Below are positions 22,698 through 33,142 of a DNA stretch of 64,000 bases, piece after piece (the first letter of the stretch is position 1; each line of letters starts with the position of its first letter). Where the stretch lies: NCBI RefSeq assembly GCF_900143085.1, contig NZ_FRCZ01000004.1:310001-374000 (forward strand). Reading direction: 5' to 3'. The notes under the pieces were generated by a model that was given only the letters and a program-made list of their open reading frames with translations, was not told where the DNA came from and searched no databases. Both the position numbers and the translations under genes were made by a program. Origin of the DNA: Gracilibacillus kekensis (GTDB lineage Bacteria; Bacillota; Bacilli; Bacillales; Amphibacillaceae).

Positions 22698-25343
22698 TCA
22701 AATCCATTTATCAACATGTTTTAACAAGTTTTGCATATTATCATATTTGATTGGGATGGTGGGGATTGAATTTATGAAAGTTTTACCATATTTTTTGGTC
22801 ATTAATCTTTCATCAAACACAAATATTATTCCATGATCGCTATCTTTTCGTATTAATCTGCCAAAACCTTGTTTGAACTGTAACACAGCTTGTGGTAATG
22901 CTAATTCTATAAAAGGATTGATGCCTTTTCTTTTTAGATAATCAGCTTTTTTCATGAAAATAGGGTCTTGTGGTGATTGAAAAGGTAATTTGACAATTAC
23001 TAAGCAGGATAAATCATCTCCAGGAATGTCAATCCCCTGCCAATAGGCATTTGTTCCTAATAATATAGATTGATCAAATGCCTGAAACTGTTTTATTAAA
23101 CGGTTGCGACTTCCTGTTGTTACACCCTGACCAATAATCATGTAATCTGATAATAATTCTGATTCCTTTAGAATGTAATAGCTTTTTCGTAACATATCAT
23201 AAGACGTAAATAATATTAACATTCTTCCTTTTGTTTGTTCGGATATTGAAATAATCGCCTCATTAATTGCATAAATAAATTGATCGTTATTAGGGTACTG
23301 TATGGCTGGAAGATCTTTTGGAATTAGTAATTGTACATTATTTTGATAATCAAAATGATGATCAACGATATACTCACTAGACGTTAATGAATCCAGACCA
23401 ACTTTTCTTTTAATATAATCAAATGATTCATTCATTGTAAGTGTCGAACTTATCAAAATAATGGACTCTTTCGACTGAAACAAATAATTGCGTAATTCGT
23501 CTTGGATGGAGAATGGCTCTCGGTGAATAAAAACCGCATTTTCAGCACCATTTTGATCAATTTCAAGCCATGTAACTGCTTCTGCCTTATTATTAATTAG
23601 TAGCAATTGTAAAAGTTTCTCCAAGTGAATAAGCTGTTCTTGATCGTGCTGCTGGTTGTCTTCATTTAGTAATGCTGATAACTGTCTCACCATTAAACTG
23701 ACACGATCGATCACTTCTTTAATTTCGGATTGATTGTTGATTTCCCACACTGATTTTAGCCTTCCAACATCTGTCACAGCTTTCTTTTGTAGATTTTCAT
23801 TTTTTACAAATTGGAATAAGTTTCGAAACAATAAATCAATTTCATATTTTACATCTACTAATAAGTTTAAAAAATCTGGGTAATTCGTATGATTTCTATC
23901 TAATTGTTGAAAAAGAGCAGTTAGTTCAAAATAACTTAATGAAGCGCCTAAGAAATTGGTAGCGACTTGATCTAATTGATGCGCTTCATCAATAATCAAT
24001 CGTTGATAATTAGGCAATAATTTTTGCTCGGCCAACATATCAATTGCCAATAATGCATGATTGGTTACTATGATATTAGCGTGATTAGCTTGATCAATCA
24101 TCCTCATATAAAAGCAGTAGTCTTGCCATATTTCATTAGCTTTTTCGTTACTGACGACGATTTGATGAAAAATAGGGTATTTCTCGATTGGAAATTGGAT
24201 CTCATCTAAATCTCCTGATGTAGTTTCTGTTAACCAAATTAAGATCATTGCTTTTAATAATGTATCTTGATAGGAACGATAACTGGAATCGTGAAAAAAT
24301 TCCTCGAATTTTTGCAAGCTTAAATAGTGATTTTTCCCTTTAATTATACTCGTGGAAATTGGAATATTAAGTTTTCTTAGATCTTGATCGATTAATTGTG
24401 ATTGCAAATTAGTGTTAGTGGTGCTAATAACCACTTTTTCATTGTGAGCTAATGCCTCGTATATTGAAGGAATTAAGTAGCCGATCGTCTTGCCAATACC
24501 TGTTTCTGCCTCAATTAATGCATGCTCTTTTTTTCGAAAATGATCATAGATCGTCTCACTTATAAATACTTGTCCCTTTCGGATTTCATAAGAAGGAAAT
24601 GCTTGTGCCAAATTTCCATTTTCATGATACATACTTTCTATATAGGTGTTAAAATCCTCACTTATCTTTGCCTGTTCCTCCTGATCAAACTCTTTTGGTT
24701 TCTTAAGTGAAAACCCTCGATACTCTTCAAGATCATCTCTATAATTTTCCTCCACTGGTTTACATATTAACGATAGATCTGTTCTTAGCGGTGAGGATAG
24801 ATCTAGTAATTGTTCAATCACATTATGTGGTAATGCTTCTAATTTGTTTACTAACAGTATTAATAAATCAGCTGTTACTAGTGCATCTGATATTGCTCGA
24901 TGAGGATTGTTATGAGTAATTAATAAAAATTCTGCAAGCTCATTCAATTTATAACTAGGTGCTTGCGGAAGTAGTATTCTTGCTAGCTCTACAGTATCGA
25001 CAACATATGGATTAATTTTATCTTTGCCTACTCGCTCTAATTCTTCATTAAGAAATGTCAAATCAAATGGGACATTATGTGCGACAAGAATAGCCTCATC
25101 CAGTAATTCACTAAAGTCATCAACAACCTCTTCGAACATCGGTTTAGCCAATACATCTTCATCAGTGATCGATGTTAATTGGGATATGAAAGTTGGGATT
25201 GATTTACCTGGGTTGATGAGCTGATTATACTGTTTTGTAATTTCTTTGTTTTCAATAACAACAAGAGCAAGTTCGATAATTCGATCCCCTTTTGTTGCAG
25301 ATTGTCCTGTTGTTTCTACATCTATAACAACAAATTTTTGCAA
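22698..25343 (-). CDS. dinG: DinG-family helicase with N-terminal 3'-5' exonuclease
   Basis: An 881-residue protein. The N-terminal DnaQ-like exonuclease (about 1-170) has FVVIDVETTG, LVAHNVPFDLTFL and the closing HRAISDALVTADL. The XPD/DinG-type SF2 helicase has AETGIGKT (Walker A), IVTNHALLAIDM, LIIDEAHQLDQV (DEAH) and the C-terminal GTNAYWQGIDIPGDDL and QGFGRLIRKDSDHGI. I see no four-cysteine Fe-S cluster between motifs I and II, as in other Firmicute DinG proteins, which act mainly as nucleases. The start is TTG at 25343 with GGGGATGAT upstream. Confidence 0.92.
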   Translation of the reverse strand: MQKFVVIDVETTGQSATKGDRIIELALVVIENKEITKQYNQLINPGKSIPTFISQLTSITDEDVLAKPMFEEVVDDFSELLDEAILVAHNVPFDLTFLNEELERVGKDKINPYVVDTVELARILLPQAPSYKLNELAEFLLITHNNPHRAISDALVTADLLILLVNKLEALPHNVIEQLLDLSSPLRTDLSLICKPVEENYRDDLEEYRGFSLKKPKEFDQEEQAKISEDFNTYIESMYHENGNLAQAFPSYEIRKGQVFISETIYDHFRKKEHALIEAETGIGKTIGYLIPSIYEALAHNEKVVISTTNTNLQSQLIDQDLRKLNIPISTSIIKGKNHYLSLQKFEEFFHDSSYRSYQDTLLKAMILIWLTETTSGDLDEIQFPIEKYPIFHQIVVSNEKANEIWQDYCFYMRMIDQANHANIIVTNHALLAIDMLAEQKLLPNYQRLIIDEAHQLDQVATNFLGASLSYFELTALFQQLDRNHTNYPDFLNLLVDVKYEIDLLFRNLFQFVKNENLQKKAVTDVGRLKSVWEINNQSEIKEVIDRVSLMVRQLSALLNEDNQQHDQEQLIHLEKLLQLLLINNKAEAVTWLEIDQNGAENAVFIHREPFSIQDELRNYLFQSKESIILISSTLTMNESFDYIKRKVGLDSLTSSEYIVDHHFDYQNNVQLLIPKDLPAIQYPNNDQFIYAINEAIISISEQTKGRMLILFTSYDMLRKSYYILKESELLSDYMIIGQGVTTGSRNRLIKQFQAFDQSILLGTNAYWQGIDIPGDDLSCLVIVKLPFQSPQDPIFMKKADYLKRKGINPFIELALPQAVLQFKQGFGRLIRKDSDHGIIFVFDERLMTKKYGKTFINSIPTIPIKYDNMQNLLKHVDKWI

Positions 25344-25417
25344 AAGATCATCCCCGATTTTTTCAAATTACTCTAACCATATCTCACCAAAAACCAACTA
25401 AAACTACACAAAAGACA

Positions 25418-25982
25418 CAAACTTCGAAGTAAACTGTTTAAAATTCATTAGCCTAAGTGGTAATTTTGAAATGTGTTGTGTACTAGATATCCGCTTCGGC
25501 TGCCCACTTCCCTTTTACCACGGGCACAAGTGCAACATCTACTCAAGCAAGCTTTCGTAGTGATTTCTATGCAGTGGGGTTTTCCCTTCAGCTAACTTTT
25601 CCAAGCACAGATCGCTTGAAAAAGTGGATCTTCAGGTAAAACATTCCCACAGGAGTGAAAGTGGGCGGCCTACGCTATAAATATATTCTGCAACGGTTGC
25701 GACAGTTATCATTCTAAGCTAACTATATGAATTTAATTTAAATAATGAGTTAAATAGTCGAAATTTCAATTCTCGCATTCATTGTAGAACTTCACCTAGC
25801 GCAGGCGTCCACTTCGACTCCTGGGGGATCAGCGCGATCTGAAGATCCACTTTGTAAAGTGATCTTCTTTACAAAGTTAGCTGAAGACGCGCCCCCCCCG
25901 GAAAGCGAAGTGGGCAAGCCGTAGTGGCTGTTACGCATACACTTTCATTAAAAATTACACATTTGGTACTTCGCAGTTTAGA
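25418..25982. repeat. Composite inverted-repeat element, copy B (terminus class 2)
   Basis: Non-coding. Ends carry AAACTTCGAAGTA and its near reverse complement TACTTCGCAGTTT. The left arm (about 25490-25680) contains a 60-base insertion at about 25515-25575 (starting TTTACCACGGGCACAAG); the right arm is about 25798-25936 with GGGGGATCAGCGCGATCTGA and CGCGCCCCC. The AT-rich core resembles that of copy E (TCTGCAACGGTTGCGACAG; TCTCGCATTCATTGTAGAA). It lies between the dinG start and the panD terminator. Confidence 0.85.
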
Positions 25983-26006
25983 TATTATGTGTTGATTTTA
26001 ATAAAG

Positions 26007-26035
26007 AAACTCTTATCGGTTAAGGATAAGAGTTT
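26007..26035 (-). terminator. Terminator of the panBCD operon
   Basis: AAACTCTTATC and GATAAGAGTTT pair over 11 bases with a seven-base loop; CTTTATT follows on the minus strand. It starts six bases after the panD stop. Confidence 0.85.
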
Positions 26036-26040
26036 GGTAA

Positions 26041-26424
26041 TTAGAGGCTGGTGAATGGTGATTCTTGCTCTAATAGCTGTTTTACATTATTATCTTCATC
26101 CATTACTGCCACTTTTGGTTTAAAAGTTTTAAGTTCGTCGTCTGATACTATACCATATGAAACAACAATAATAATATCACCTGTTTGGACTAGTCTAGCT
26201 GCTGCTCCATTCAAACAGAACACTTTACTACCACGTTCCCCAGCAATGACATATGTTTCTAATCTAGCGCCATTATTATTATTGACAATTTGTACTTGTT
26301 CATGCGGCAAAATGCCGACCTGCTCTATGATATCCTGATCAATGGTAATACTACCTATATAATTTAAATTTGCTTCTGTTACACGAGCGCGATGAATTTT
26401 CGATTTCATCATAGTTCGTAACAT
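26041..26424 (-). CDS. panD: Aspartate 1-decarboxylase
   Basis: A 127-residue pyruvoyl enzyme that makes beta-alanine from aspartate. The self-cleavage site Gly-Ser is in [12 protein letters not shown], and [14 protein letters not shown] and [15 protein letters not shown] are intact. GGGGGAAAG precedes ATG at 26424. It is the last gene of panB-panC-panD, 11 bases after panC. Confidence 0.96.
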   Translation of the reverse strand: MLRTMMKSKIHRARVTEANLNYIGSITIDQDIIEQVGILPHEQVQIVNNNNGARLETYVIAGERGSKVFCLNGAAARLVQTGDIIIVVSYGIVSDDELKTFKPKVAVMDEDNNVKQLLEQESPFTSL

Positions 26425-26435
26425 TTTCTTTCCCC

Positions 26436-27311
26436 CTAAATGATTGCATTAGGCACTGTACCACTATGGTCCACTATGATATTATCAATCAGTCTAGCTT
26501 TAGTAAATTGAACAGCGACTGCAATAATGATTTGTTGATCAATCGTCTCCACGGTATCTAACGATGGGAAAGTTAAAATATCAACATAATCTATTTCACC
26601 ATTAGTATGATGTTTAATATATTTTTTTACTTTCTCTTTTATCATAACAGGATTTTTTTCACCGTCAATCATTAATTGTTTCGCTTCTTTTAAGGCTTTA
26701 AATAGATATGTAGCTTCATGTCTTTCTTTATCTGATAAATAGACATTACGACTACTTTTAGCTAAGCCATCCATTTCTCTTACTGTAGGTACAGCAATTA
26801 TTTTTAATGTGAAATTGAAAGAATCAATAAGACCTTTTACAACTGCTACCTGTTGAGCATCTTTTAATCCAAAACATACATAATCAGCTCTTGTGAGATG
26901 AAATAATTTGGTTAAAACTGTAACAACCCCATCGAAGTGATTTGGGCGACTCTTACCACATAATACATCGACACGATCAGTTACGTGGAGTGTAATAATA
27001 TCATTCCCAGGATACATTTCATCTACGGAAGGCATAAATAAATAATCAACATCATGTTCCATCGCAATGGTTTGATCGCGTTTTTCATCACGAGGATAGC
27101 GTTCAAAATCTTCATTCGGTCCAAATTGAAGAGGATTGACAAAAATACTAACTATTAAAGTATCTGCATATTTCTTACATTCTTCCATTAAAGTGGTATG
27201 ACCTTCATGTAAGTACCCCATTGTAGGAACAAATCCTATGGTTTCGTTTGCTTGTTTTAATTGATTGGTGATATTTGTTAGCTCATTTATTGTTCTTATT
27301 ACTTTCACCAT
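26436..27311 (-). CDS. panC: Pantothenate synthetase
   Basis: A 291-residue ATP-dependent ligase joining pantoate and beta-alanine. Motifs: [16 protein letters not shown] with the HIGH-type [35 protein letters not shown] and the KSSRNVYLS loop. Its ATG overlaps the panB stop as TAATG, indicating translational coupling. The second stretch of the path is then completed by PanD supplying beta-alanine. Confidence 0.96.
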   Translation of the reverse strand: MVKVIRTINELTNITNQLKQANETIGFVPTMGYLHEGHTTLMEECKKYADTLIVSIFVNPLQFGPNEDFERYPRDEKRDQTIAMEHDVDYLFMPSVDEMYPGNDIITLHVTDRVDVLCGKSRPNHFDGVVTVLTKLFHLTRADYVCFGLKDAQQVAVVKGLIDSFNFTLKIIAVPTVREMDGLAKSSRNVYLSDKERHEATYLFKALKEAKQLMIDGEKNPVMIKEKVKKYIKHHTNGEIDYVDILTFPSLDTVETIDQQIIIAVAVQFTKARLIDNIIVDHSGTVPNAII

Positions 27312-28147
27312 TAATCCTCCAATTTTAACTCTTTTGCTAATTGTTTATCCATGGCAAATGTATGAGAGGAGTCAGGAAACGTTTTGCTTTTCACTTCATT
27401 ATGATATTGTTCAACCGCTTTTTTTATATCGTTATCAAGCTCATGATAAACTTTTACAAAAGAGGGTTTGAATTCTACTCCATATTGTAAAATATCATGA
27501 AAAACTAATACCTGTCCATCACAACTTTTACCAGCTCCAATGCCAATAGTGGGAATAGATAGCTTTTTAGAAATATGAGCTGCAAGAAGATCTGGTACAC
27601 ATTCCAATACTACTGAAAATGCTCCACTTTCTTCTAATGATTTAGCATCACTAATTAATTTTTCAGCTGTTTTTTTATCTTTACCCTGTATTCGATAACC
27701 GCCTAACACATGAACAGATTGTGGTGTTAAACCGAGATGACCTACTATTGGAACGCCCGCTTCTGTAAGTCGTTCTACTAAACGTAGCGTCTCCTTAGAA
27801 GCGCCTTCAACTTTTAATGCCTGTGCATTTGTTTGTTGCATCATTTTTTGTGCGCTTTCCATCGCTTTTTCTAACGATAAATGGTAAGACATAAAAGGCA
27901 TATCTACCACTGTAAAAGTATTAGGAGCTCCTCTTGTAACTGCCTTTCCATGATGAATCATATCATTAACTGTGACTTCGATGGTTGAATTATAGCCAAG
28001 TACTACCATGCCTAATGAATCGCCTACTAAAATCATATCGATCTTCGAATCTTCTGCCATTTTAGCGGAAGGATAATCATAGGCAGTAAGCATCGTAATT
28101 TTTTCATTTTCTTGTTTCATCTTTTGAAACTGTATTGTATTTTTCAC
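27311..28147 (-). CDS. panB: 3-methyl-2-oxobutanoate hydroxymethyltransferase
   Basis: A 278-residue enzyme that transfers a one-carbon unit from methylene-tetrahydrofolate to ketoisovalerate, the first step to pantoate. Motifs: [60 protein letters not shown] and [17 protein letters not shown]. The start is GTG at 28147 with AAGGAG eight bases upstream. It follows birA after 12 bases. Confidence 0.96.
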   Translation of the reverse strand: MKNTIQFQKMKQENEKITMLTAYDYPSAKMAEDSKIDMILVGDSLGMVVLGYNSTIEVTVNDMIHHGKAVTRGAPNTFTVVDMPFMSYHLSLEKAMESAQKMMQQTNAQALKVEGASKETLRLVERLTEAGVPIVGHLGLTPQSVHVLGGYRIQGKDKKTAEKLISDAKSLEESGAFSVVLECVPDLLAAHISKKLSIPTIGIGAGKSCDGQVLVFHDILQYGVEFKPSFVKVYHELDNDIKKAVEQYHNEVKSKTFPDSSHTFAMDKQLAKELKLED

Positions 28148-28159
28148 ACAAATTACTCC

Positions 28160-29137
28160 TTACCAGTTAATTTCTGCACTATAAATCAATTTTTCCTCAC
28201 CATTCTCATTTCTTACGATTAAAGCACCTTCATTTGATATTCCTTGAACGGTTGCATAAAAGGAAGCTTGTGTCGTTTTGATCCATATTTTCTCGTGCAA
28301 TTTGTAAGCATGGGCAATCCACTTTTTTTTAACAAGTTCAAAACCGTTATCAATATAGTTTTGGTATGCTTCTTCAAACTCTTGCAAAATAGTTTGAACT
28401 AGATTCGTCCTGTTCCATTCTTTACCTGAGACTATCTGTAATGAAGTAACTAAATCACGAATTTCTTCTGGAAAATGGTCTATATTTTGATTTACATTGA
28501 TTCCAAAGCCAATAATTAGATATTGAATTGCTTCTAATTCAGCCTGCATTTCGGTTAAAATTCCTGTTATTTTCTTCCCGTTAATAAATAAATCGTTTGG
28601 CCATTTTATTTGAATAGACAGTCCTGTTGCTCGTTCTAGTGCTTCAACCAATGTAACTGCAACGAATAATGTCATTTGTGATGCTTGATGCGGTGGAATG
28701 GGAGGTCTCAAGATCATACTTAACCATATTCCGCCAGAATCATCAGAAATCCATTGTCTCTCCATTCTTCCCCGCCCAGACAATTGTCGATCTGCTATAA
28801 TAATCGTTCCATGTTCAGCACCTTTTCTTGCTAATCTATGAGCTACGTCTTGTGTTGAATCGATCTTCTCTTTAAAAATAATGGATTTACCTAACCATTC
28901 GGTTTCTAGTCCCCACTTGATGGTGGTTTCGTTCAGTTGGTCAGGTTTAGTAAGCAGACGATAGCCTTTTTTTGGAGCTGATTCAAATTGATATCCATCT
29001 TTTTTTAGTTCATTGATGTGTTTCCATATCGCAGTACGTGAAACATCTAGTTTTTCTGATAGCGTTTGTCCTGAAATAAATTGATTTTCATTTTGAGACA
29101 AGATAGCTATTAATTCATGGCGTTTCTTATTAACCAT
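28160..29137 (-). CDS. birA: Biotin-protein ligase / biotin operon repressor
   Basis: A 325-residue bifunctional BirA. An N-terminal winged-helix DNA-binding domain (about 1-65, LSEKLDVSRTAIWKHINELKKDG) precedes the ligase domain with the biotinoyl-AMP loop SGRGRMERQW and IKWPNDLFINGKKITGIL, and a C-terminal SH3-like domain. The helix-turn-helix indicates it can also repress biotin genes; none is in the window. It overlaps the end of cca by eight bases. Linkage with the pan genes is as in B. subtilis. Confidence 0.95.
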   Translation of the reverse strand: MVNKKRHELIAILSQNENQFISGQTLSEKLDVSRTAIWKHINELKKDGYQFESAPKKGYRLLTKPDQLNETTIKWGLETEWLGKSIIFKEKIDSTQDVAHRLARKGAEHGTIIIADRQLSGRGRMERQWISDDSGGIWLSMILRPPIPPHQASQMTLFVAVTLVEALERATGLSIQIKWPNDLFINGKKITGILTEMQAELEAIQYLIIGFGINVNQNIDHFPEEIRDLVTSLQIVSGKEWNRTNLVQTILQEFEEAYQNYIDNGFELVKKKWIAHAYKLHEKIWIKTTQASFYATVQGISNEGALIVRNENGEEKLIYSAEINW

Positions 29138-30311
29138 ATTTCAACCACTCTCTTATTGCTATTTTTGTATTATCAATCTTTCCTAATACAACTCCATGTT
29201 CAACTTGAGAAAGTAAATCTTGAATCCATGAACCTTTGTTGCGCTCAGGGAAGAAACTAATTACGTCATTTCCGTCAATCGCAAGTTCTTTTCTACTTTG
29301 AATGCTTAGTGATTTTCGGAGTTTTATCACTTCTTGCTGTGAAATAGTCTTCCTTGAACACAAATCTGTTAATACACTAAAGTCCTCTATTAAATGATAT
29401 GGTAATTGATATACAACCCATCGCAATGCTTCTGTCGGATATTGAGATAATAGTTGAACGAGTTTCTTACTTTCTTTTTTTATTTGATTCGATAATTTCC
29501 ACTCTTTTATCCAATCCGTAACTTCTATCTCTTGGACAGATATATTCATATATGCTATAAAAGCGGCAAAACTAGGTATTGGTTTATGTAATTCTTTAAT
29601 TGCTTGTATCAGCTGTTTGTTATTGCCTATAAGTGGAAGGTTCTGATATAGTCTTGTAGAAAATAAGGTTTTTATGGCTTCATTAAAATAATTCCCTTTA
29701 ATGGTTTTTTCCCACTCCGCAGCGATTCGTTCAACTGCAATCTTCGATAAGCCTTGTCTATTCTGTTCTATAGCCATGAATGCTGATTTTTCTATTTTAA
29801 AACCTAGCTGACTTTGAAAACGAATCGCACGCATCATTCGTAATGCATCTTCCAGAAAGCGTTCCTTCGCTTGGCCAACAGTTCGAATCAATTTATATTC
29901 GATATCATGTTGACCTTGAAAAGGGTCTATTAAATCAAAAGATCGGTTCATCGCAATCGCATTCATTGTAAAATCTCTTCTTGCAAGATCTTCCTTTAAG
30001 TTAGAAACAAACGATACATTATCTGGGTGTCTGGAATCACTGTAAGTCGATTCTGTACGAAAAGTAGTTACTTCAAATGATTCATTTTGGTAACGAACTA
30101 AAACTGTCCCATGTTGTATTCCTGTAGGTATTACTTTTGAAAAAATACTCTGTACCTCTTCTGGAAGTGCTGACGTTGCTATGTCGATGTCTACTACTTT
30201 TCGATTTAATATAGAGTCCCTAACAGCTCCACCAACTATATATGCTTGAAATCCTTTCTTTTCGAGCTGAAGCAGGACTTGTTGTGCTAACCGAAAATAA
30301 CTATTAATCAT
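29130..30311 (-). CDS. cca: CCA-adding tRNA nucleotidyltransferase
   Basis: A 393-residue class II nucleotidyltransferase that builds the 3' CCA end of tRNAs. The head domain has AYIVGGAVRDSILNR and VVDIDIATSALPEEV (catalytic DxD), followed by RRDFTMNAIAM and the neck RFLEDALRMMRAIRFQSQLGF. ATG at 30311 has AGGTGA about five bases upstream; the GTG at 30320 lies in that site. It overlaps bshA by eight bases and birA by eight bases, so the three are coupled. Confidence 0.94.
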   Translation of the reverse strand: MINSYFRLAQQVLLQLEKKGFQAYIVGGAVRDSILNRKVVDIDIATSALPEEVQSIFSKVIPTGIQHGTVLVRYQNESFEVTTFRTESTYSDSRHPDNVSFVSNLKEDLARRDFTMNAIAMNRSFDLIDPFQGQHDIEYKLIRTVGQAKERFLEDALRMMRAIRFQSQLGFKIEKSAFMAIEQNRQGLSKIAVERIAAEWEKTIKGNYFNEAIKTLFSTRLYQNLPLIGNNKQLIQAIKELHKPIPSFAAFIAYMNISVQEIEVTDWIKEWKLSNQIKKESKKLVQLLSQYPTEALRWVVYQLPYHLIEDFSVLTDLCSRKTISQQEVIKLRKSLSIQSRKELAIDGNDVISFFPERNKGSWIQDLLSQVEHGVVLGKIDNTKIAIREWLKYG

Positions 30312-31434
30312 TGGTTTCACCTAATACAGTTTGGTATATCGTCTCATATTCCCTTCGAATTGTATCCGAAGAAAAATGTTCGATCACACGATTTTTTGCT
30401 TTAGTAGAAAAATTCTCCCATTTAACAGGATCATTTAACAATTCTAACACCCTTGCTGCAAAAGCCTTAATATTCCCTGGTTCTTCGATATATCCCGTCA
30501 CACCATGTTCAATAACTTCAGGGATACCTCCTACGTTGGAACCAATACAAGGAACACCAGCTGCCATCGCCTCTAACAATACAAGACCAAAGCTTTCTTT
30601 TTCTGACAAAAGAAGCTTAATATCAGCAATGGATAATAGTTCAGGAATATTCTTCTGTTTTCCTAAAAAGTGAACCACTTTGTCTAACTTAAGCTCTTTG
30701 ACCATTTCATGAATTCTACCGTATTCCGGACCATCACCGATTAATAATAAGCGGGTGCTTTCCTGTTTATTAACAATAGCAAAAGTATGTAAAACATCCT
30801 CTAAGCGTTTTACTTTTCGAAAATTCGAAATATGGATAAGTATTTTTTCTTCACTTGAAATTCCGTATTTTTGCTTTAAATCTCTATTTTCTTTTTGGTA
30901 CTCTATTTCATTAACAAAATTATAAACGACATGGATACTTTTCTTCGTTTCTAACATTTCTTGTGTCTGCTTTACTAAACTATGAGAAACAGCAGTTACT
31001 GCATCTGATTGCTCGATACCAAAAAGGATCATTTTCTTTAAACTTAAATCTATTCCAAGGACAGTAATATCTGTTCCATGAAGTGTTGTCACAATCTTAA
31101 CCGGATGCTGGGCCATTTGTTTCGCTAATATAGCACAAATGGCGTGAGGCACGGCATAGTGTGCATGAATGATGTCTAGTTTCTCTGTATCAATTACTTC
31201 AGCTACTTTAGTAGCTAATGCTAAGTCATACGGTGGATACTGAAAAACAGGATAGTGATTTAACTCTACTTCATGAAAATATATATTAGGATAACATGAG
31301 TCCAGTCTGAAAGGCATACTTGATGTAATAAAATGAATTTCATGTCCTTGTTTTGCGAGCATTTTTCCTAATTCAGTTGCAATAATACCAGATCCACCAA
31401 CAGATGGATAACATAAAATTCCTATTTTTAACAT
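30304..31434 (-). CDS. bshA: N-acetyl-glucosaminyl L-malate synthase (bacillithiol)
   Basis: A 376-residue GT4 glycosyltransferase for the first step of bacillithiol synthesis. Motifs: LCYPSVGGSGIIATELGKMLAKQGH, HAHYAVPHAICA, VTTLHGTDITVLG, VYNFVNEIEYQ, and the EX7E region EKESFGLVLLEAMAAGVPCIGSNVGGIPEV. In B. subtilis bshA is preceded by bshB1 and mgsA; here mgsA is directly upstream and bshB1 is absent. A TATAAT and a seven-base-pair hairpin (ACGTGAT/ATCACGT, near 31456-31473) precede the gene. Confidence 0.94.
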   Translation of the reverse strand: MLKIGILCYPSVGGSGIIATELGKMLAKQGHEIHFITSSMPFRLDSCYPNIYFHEVELNHYPVFQYPPYDLALATKVAEVIDTEKLDIIHAHYAVPHAICAILAKQMAQHPVKIVTTLHGTDITVLGIDLSLKKMILFGIEQSDAVTAVSHSLVKQTQEMLETKKSIHVVYNFVNEIEYQKENRDLKQKYGISSEEKILIHISNFRKVKRLEDVLHTFAIVNKQESTRLLLIGDGPEYGRIHEMVKELKLDKVVHFLGKQKNIPELLSIADIKLLLSEKESFGLVLLEAMAAGVPCIGSNVGGIPEVIEHGVTGYIEEPGNIKAFAARVLELLNDPVKWENFSTKAKNRVIEHFSSDTIRREYETIYQTVLGETND

Positions 31435-31565
31435 AATTGCTACCCACCTAACTCTACGTGATTGTTATCACGTTATAATCGTTCGTATTATACTACCCTG
31501 CTTCAAAAATCGAGCTTTAACAAAGAAGTTATACGGGGTAATATGGTTTTGATTGAAGCGCTTAT

Positions 31566-31958
31566 TTATTGTATGTTGCGCCAATCGAAAAAGCCTGCAT
31601 CAAGTGCTCTTATCATCACTTCTGCTCCACCTATATTTGTGACAAGTGGAATCTGATAAACATCACACAGACGCATTAAAGCGCTTATATCAGGCTCATG
31701 TGGCTGAGCTGTTAAAGGATCACGAAAAAAGATGACTAAATCCATTTCATTGGTTGCAATTCTTGCACCGATTTGTTGATCCCCACCGAGTGGTCCAGAT
31801 TGGAAACGTTCGATTTTAAGTCCTGTCGCTTCACTTATTTTTTTCCCCGTAGTACCTGTAGCAAAAAGTGTATGATTTTTTAAGATAGTAGAATATGCAA
31901 CACTAAAATTTACAATATCTACTTTTTTCTTATCATGTGCAATTAAAGCAATATTCAT
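31566..31958 (-). CDS. mgsA: Methylglyoxal synthase
   Basis: A 130-residue enzyme converting dihydroxyacetone phosphate to methylglyoxal. Motifs: [36 protein letters not shown] and [17 protein letters not shown], the last two with catalytic Asp residues and phosphate contacts. AGGAGCG precedes the ATG. It follows dapB after 11 bases. Methylglyoxal detoxification often depends on bacillithiol, whose first enzyme is encoded next. Confidence 0.95.
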   Translation of the reverse strand: MNIALIAHDKKKVDIVNFSVAYSTILKNHTLFATGTTGKKISEATGLKIERFQSGPLGGDQQIGARIATNEMDLVIFFRDPLTAQPHEPDISALMRLCDVYQIPLVTNIGGAEVMIRALDAGFFDWRNIQ

Positions 31959-31969
31959 ATCATTCGCTC

Positions 31970-32770
31970 CTATTCTAATATGTTCTCCAATCCATAAACT
32001 AAAATATCTAATTTCATAACATTGTCTATTGCAAGCTTTACACCTGTCATAAATGATTCACGGTGAAAGGAGTCATGCTTAATCGTTAGGTTTTCACCAG
32101 ATGATCCGAAAACTACTTCTTGATGTGCAACAAGACCAGGTAATCGCATACTATGTATTCTCATTCCGTCAACATCAGCTCCTCTTGCACCTGATATCGT
32201 TTCTTTCTCCTCTGGGTGTCCCTGTGTTTTAGTTTCTCTTACTTCTTTAATTAATGCTGCAGTTTTTACTGCAGTTCCAGACGGTGCATCTAACTTATTA
32301 TCATGATGTTTTTCAATAATTTCAACATCTGGAAAGTACTTTGCTGCCCATTTAGCGAACTGCATCATTAAAACTGCTCCTAAAGCAAAGTTTGGAGCAA
32401 TAATGACTCCGACCCCTTTTTCCTCAGATAAATCAGTTAATTCTTGAAGTTGTTCTTCCGTAAAGCCAGTGGTACCTACTACCGGCCTTACTCCATAATG
32501 AATGGCAGTCTTTGTATGTAAATATCCGAATTCAGGCGTAGTTAGATCCACTAACACATCAGCTTTCACTGATTGAAAGCAATTGTTGATATCGCTATAA
32601 AAGATTGCATCCAAATTAGGAAGTTCTTCAAAATCACTAACTTTTCTGCCTTCATACTTATGATCTAAACAAGCAACCAATTCAAGATCCTCTTGTTTTT
32701 CAATCATTCTTAGTGCTTCACTTCCCATTTTTCCTCGAGGTCCAGCTACTACTACTCTTACTTTACTCAT
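31970..32770 (-). CDS. dapB: 4-hydroxy-tetrahydrodipicolinate reductase
   Basis: A 266-residue reductase of the lysine and diaminopimelate pathway. Motifs: [19 protein letters not shown] (NAD(P)H-binding), [21 protein letters not shown], the catalytic [15 protein letters not shown] and SIRGADVDG-like [15 protein letters not shown]. The ATG overlaps the ypjD stop by four bases. The path also supplies dipicolinate for spores. Confidence 0.95.
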   Translation of the reverse strand: MSKVRVVVAGPRGKMGSEALRMIEKQEDLELVACLDHKYEGRKVSDFEELPNLDAIFYSDINNCFQSVKADVLVDLTTPEFGYLHTKTAIHYGVRPVVGTTGFTEEQLQELTDLSEEKGVGVIIAPNFALGAVLMMQFAKWAAKYFPDVEIIEKHHDNKLDAPSGTAVKTAALIKEVRETKTQGHPEEKETISGARGADVDGMRIHSMRLPGLVAHQEVVFGSSGENLTIKHDSFHRESFMTGVKLAIDNVMKLDILVYGLENILE

Positions 32771-33114
32771 TCTTTATCCTCCTGTCGTTCCAATCTTGTC
32801 CATCGATTTTTGTCTCGAGTTTCTATTTTATTCATTGATTTTTCAAATGCTTCACTTAAACTAAATCCTTGTGAATTAGCAAAACATATCATAACAAATA
32901 ATAGATCTCCTAATTCATCTTCAATTGTATTTTCCTCTTCTGTATTCTTTTTAGGCTTTTCACCATATTGATGATTTACTTCTCGAGCTAATTCACCAAT
33001 TTCTTCCGTGAAACGAGCCATCATACTTAGAGGAGAAAAATAACCTTCCTTGAACTGTGAGATATACTGATCTACTCTCTCTTGCATATCTTGGATACTT
33101 TCTTTATTATACAT
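32767..33114 (-). CDS. ypjD: MazG-like nucleotide pyrophosphohydrolase (YpjD)
   Basis: A 115-residue protein of the all-alpha NTP-PPase fold. The metal-binding helices show [15 protein letters not shown] and [16 protein letters not shown] (E-E-x-x-E and E-x-x-D patterns). The substrate is not determined; house-cleaning of odd nucleotides is typical of the family. ATG at 33114 follows GGAGGGTG; the frame runs upstream to 33258 only through repeat sequence. Repeat copy C begins 29 bases upstream of the start, so the promoter must lie in or at the edge of that element. Confidence 0.9.
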   Translation of the reverse strand: MYNKESIQDMQERVDQYISQFKEGYFSPLSMMARFTEEIGELAREVNHQYGEKPKKNTEEENTIEDELGDLLFVMICFANSQGFSLSEAFEKSMNKIETRDKNRWTRLERQEDKE

Positions 33115-33142
33115 TGCACACCCTCCATTGACAAAATAAAAA

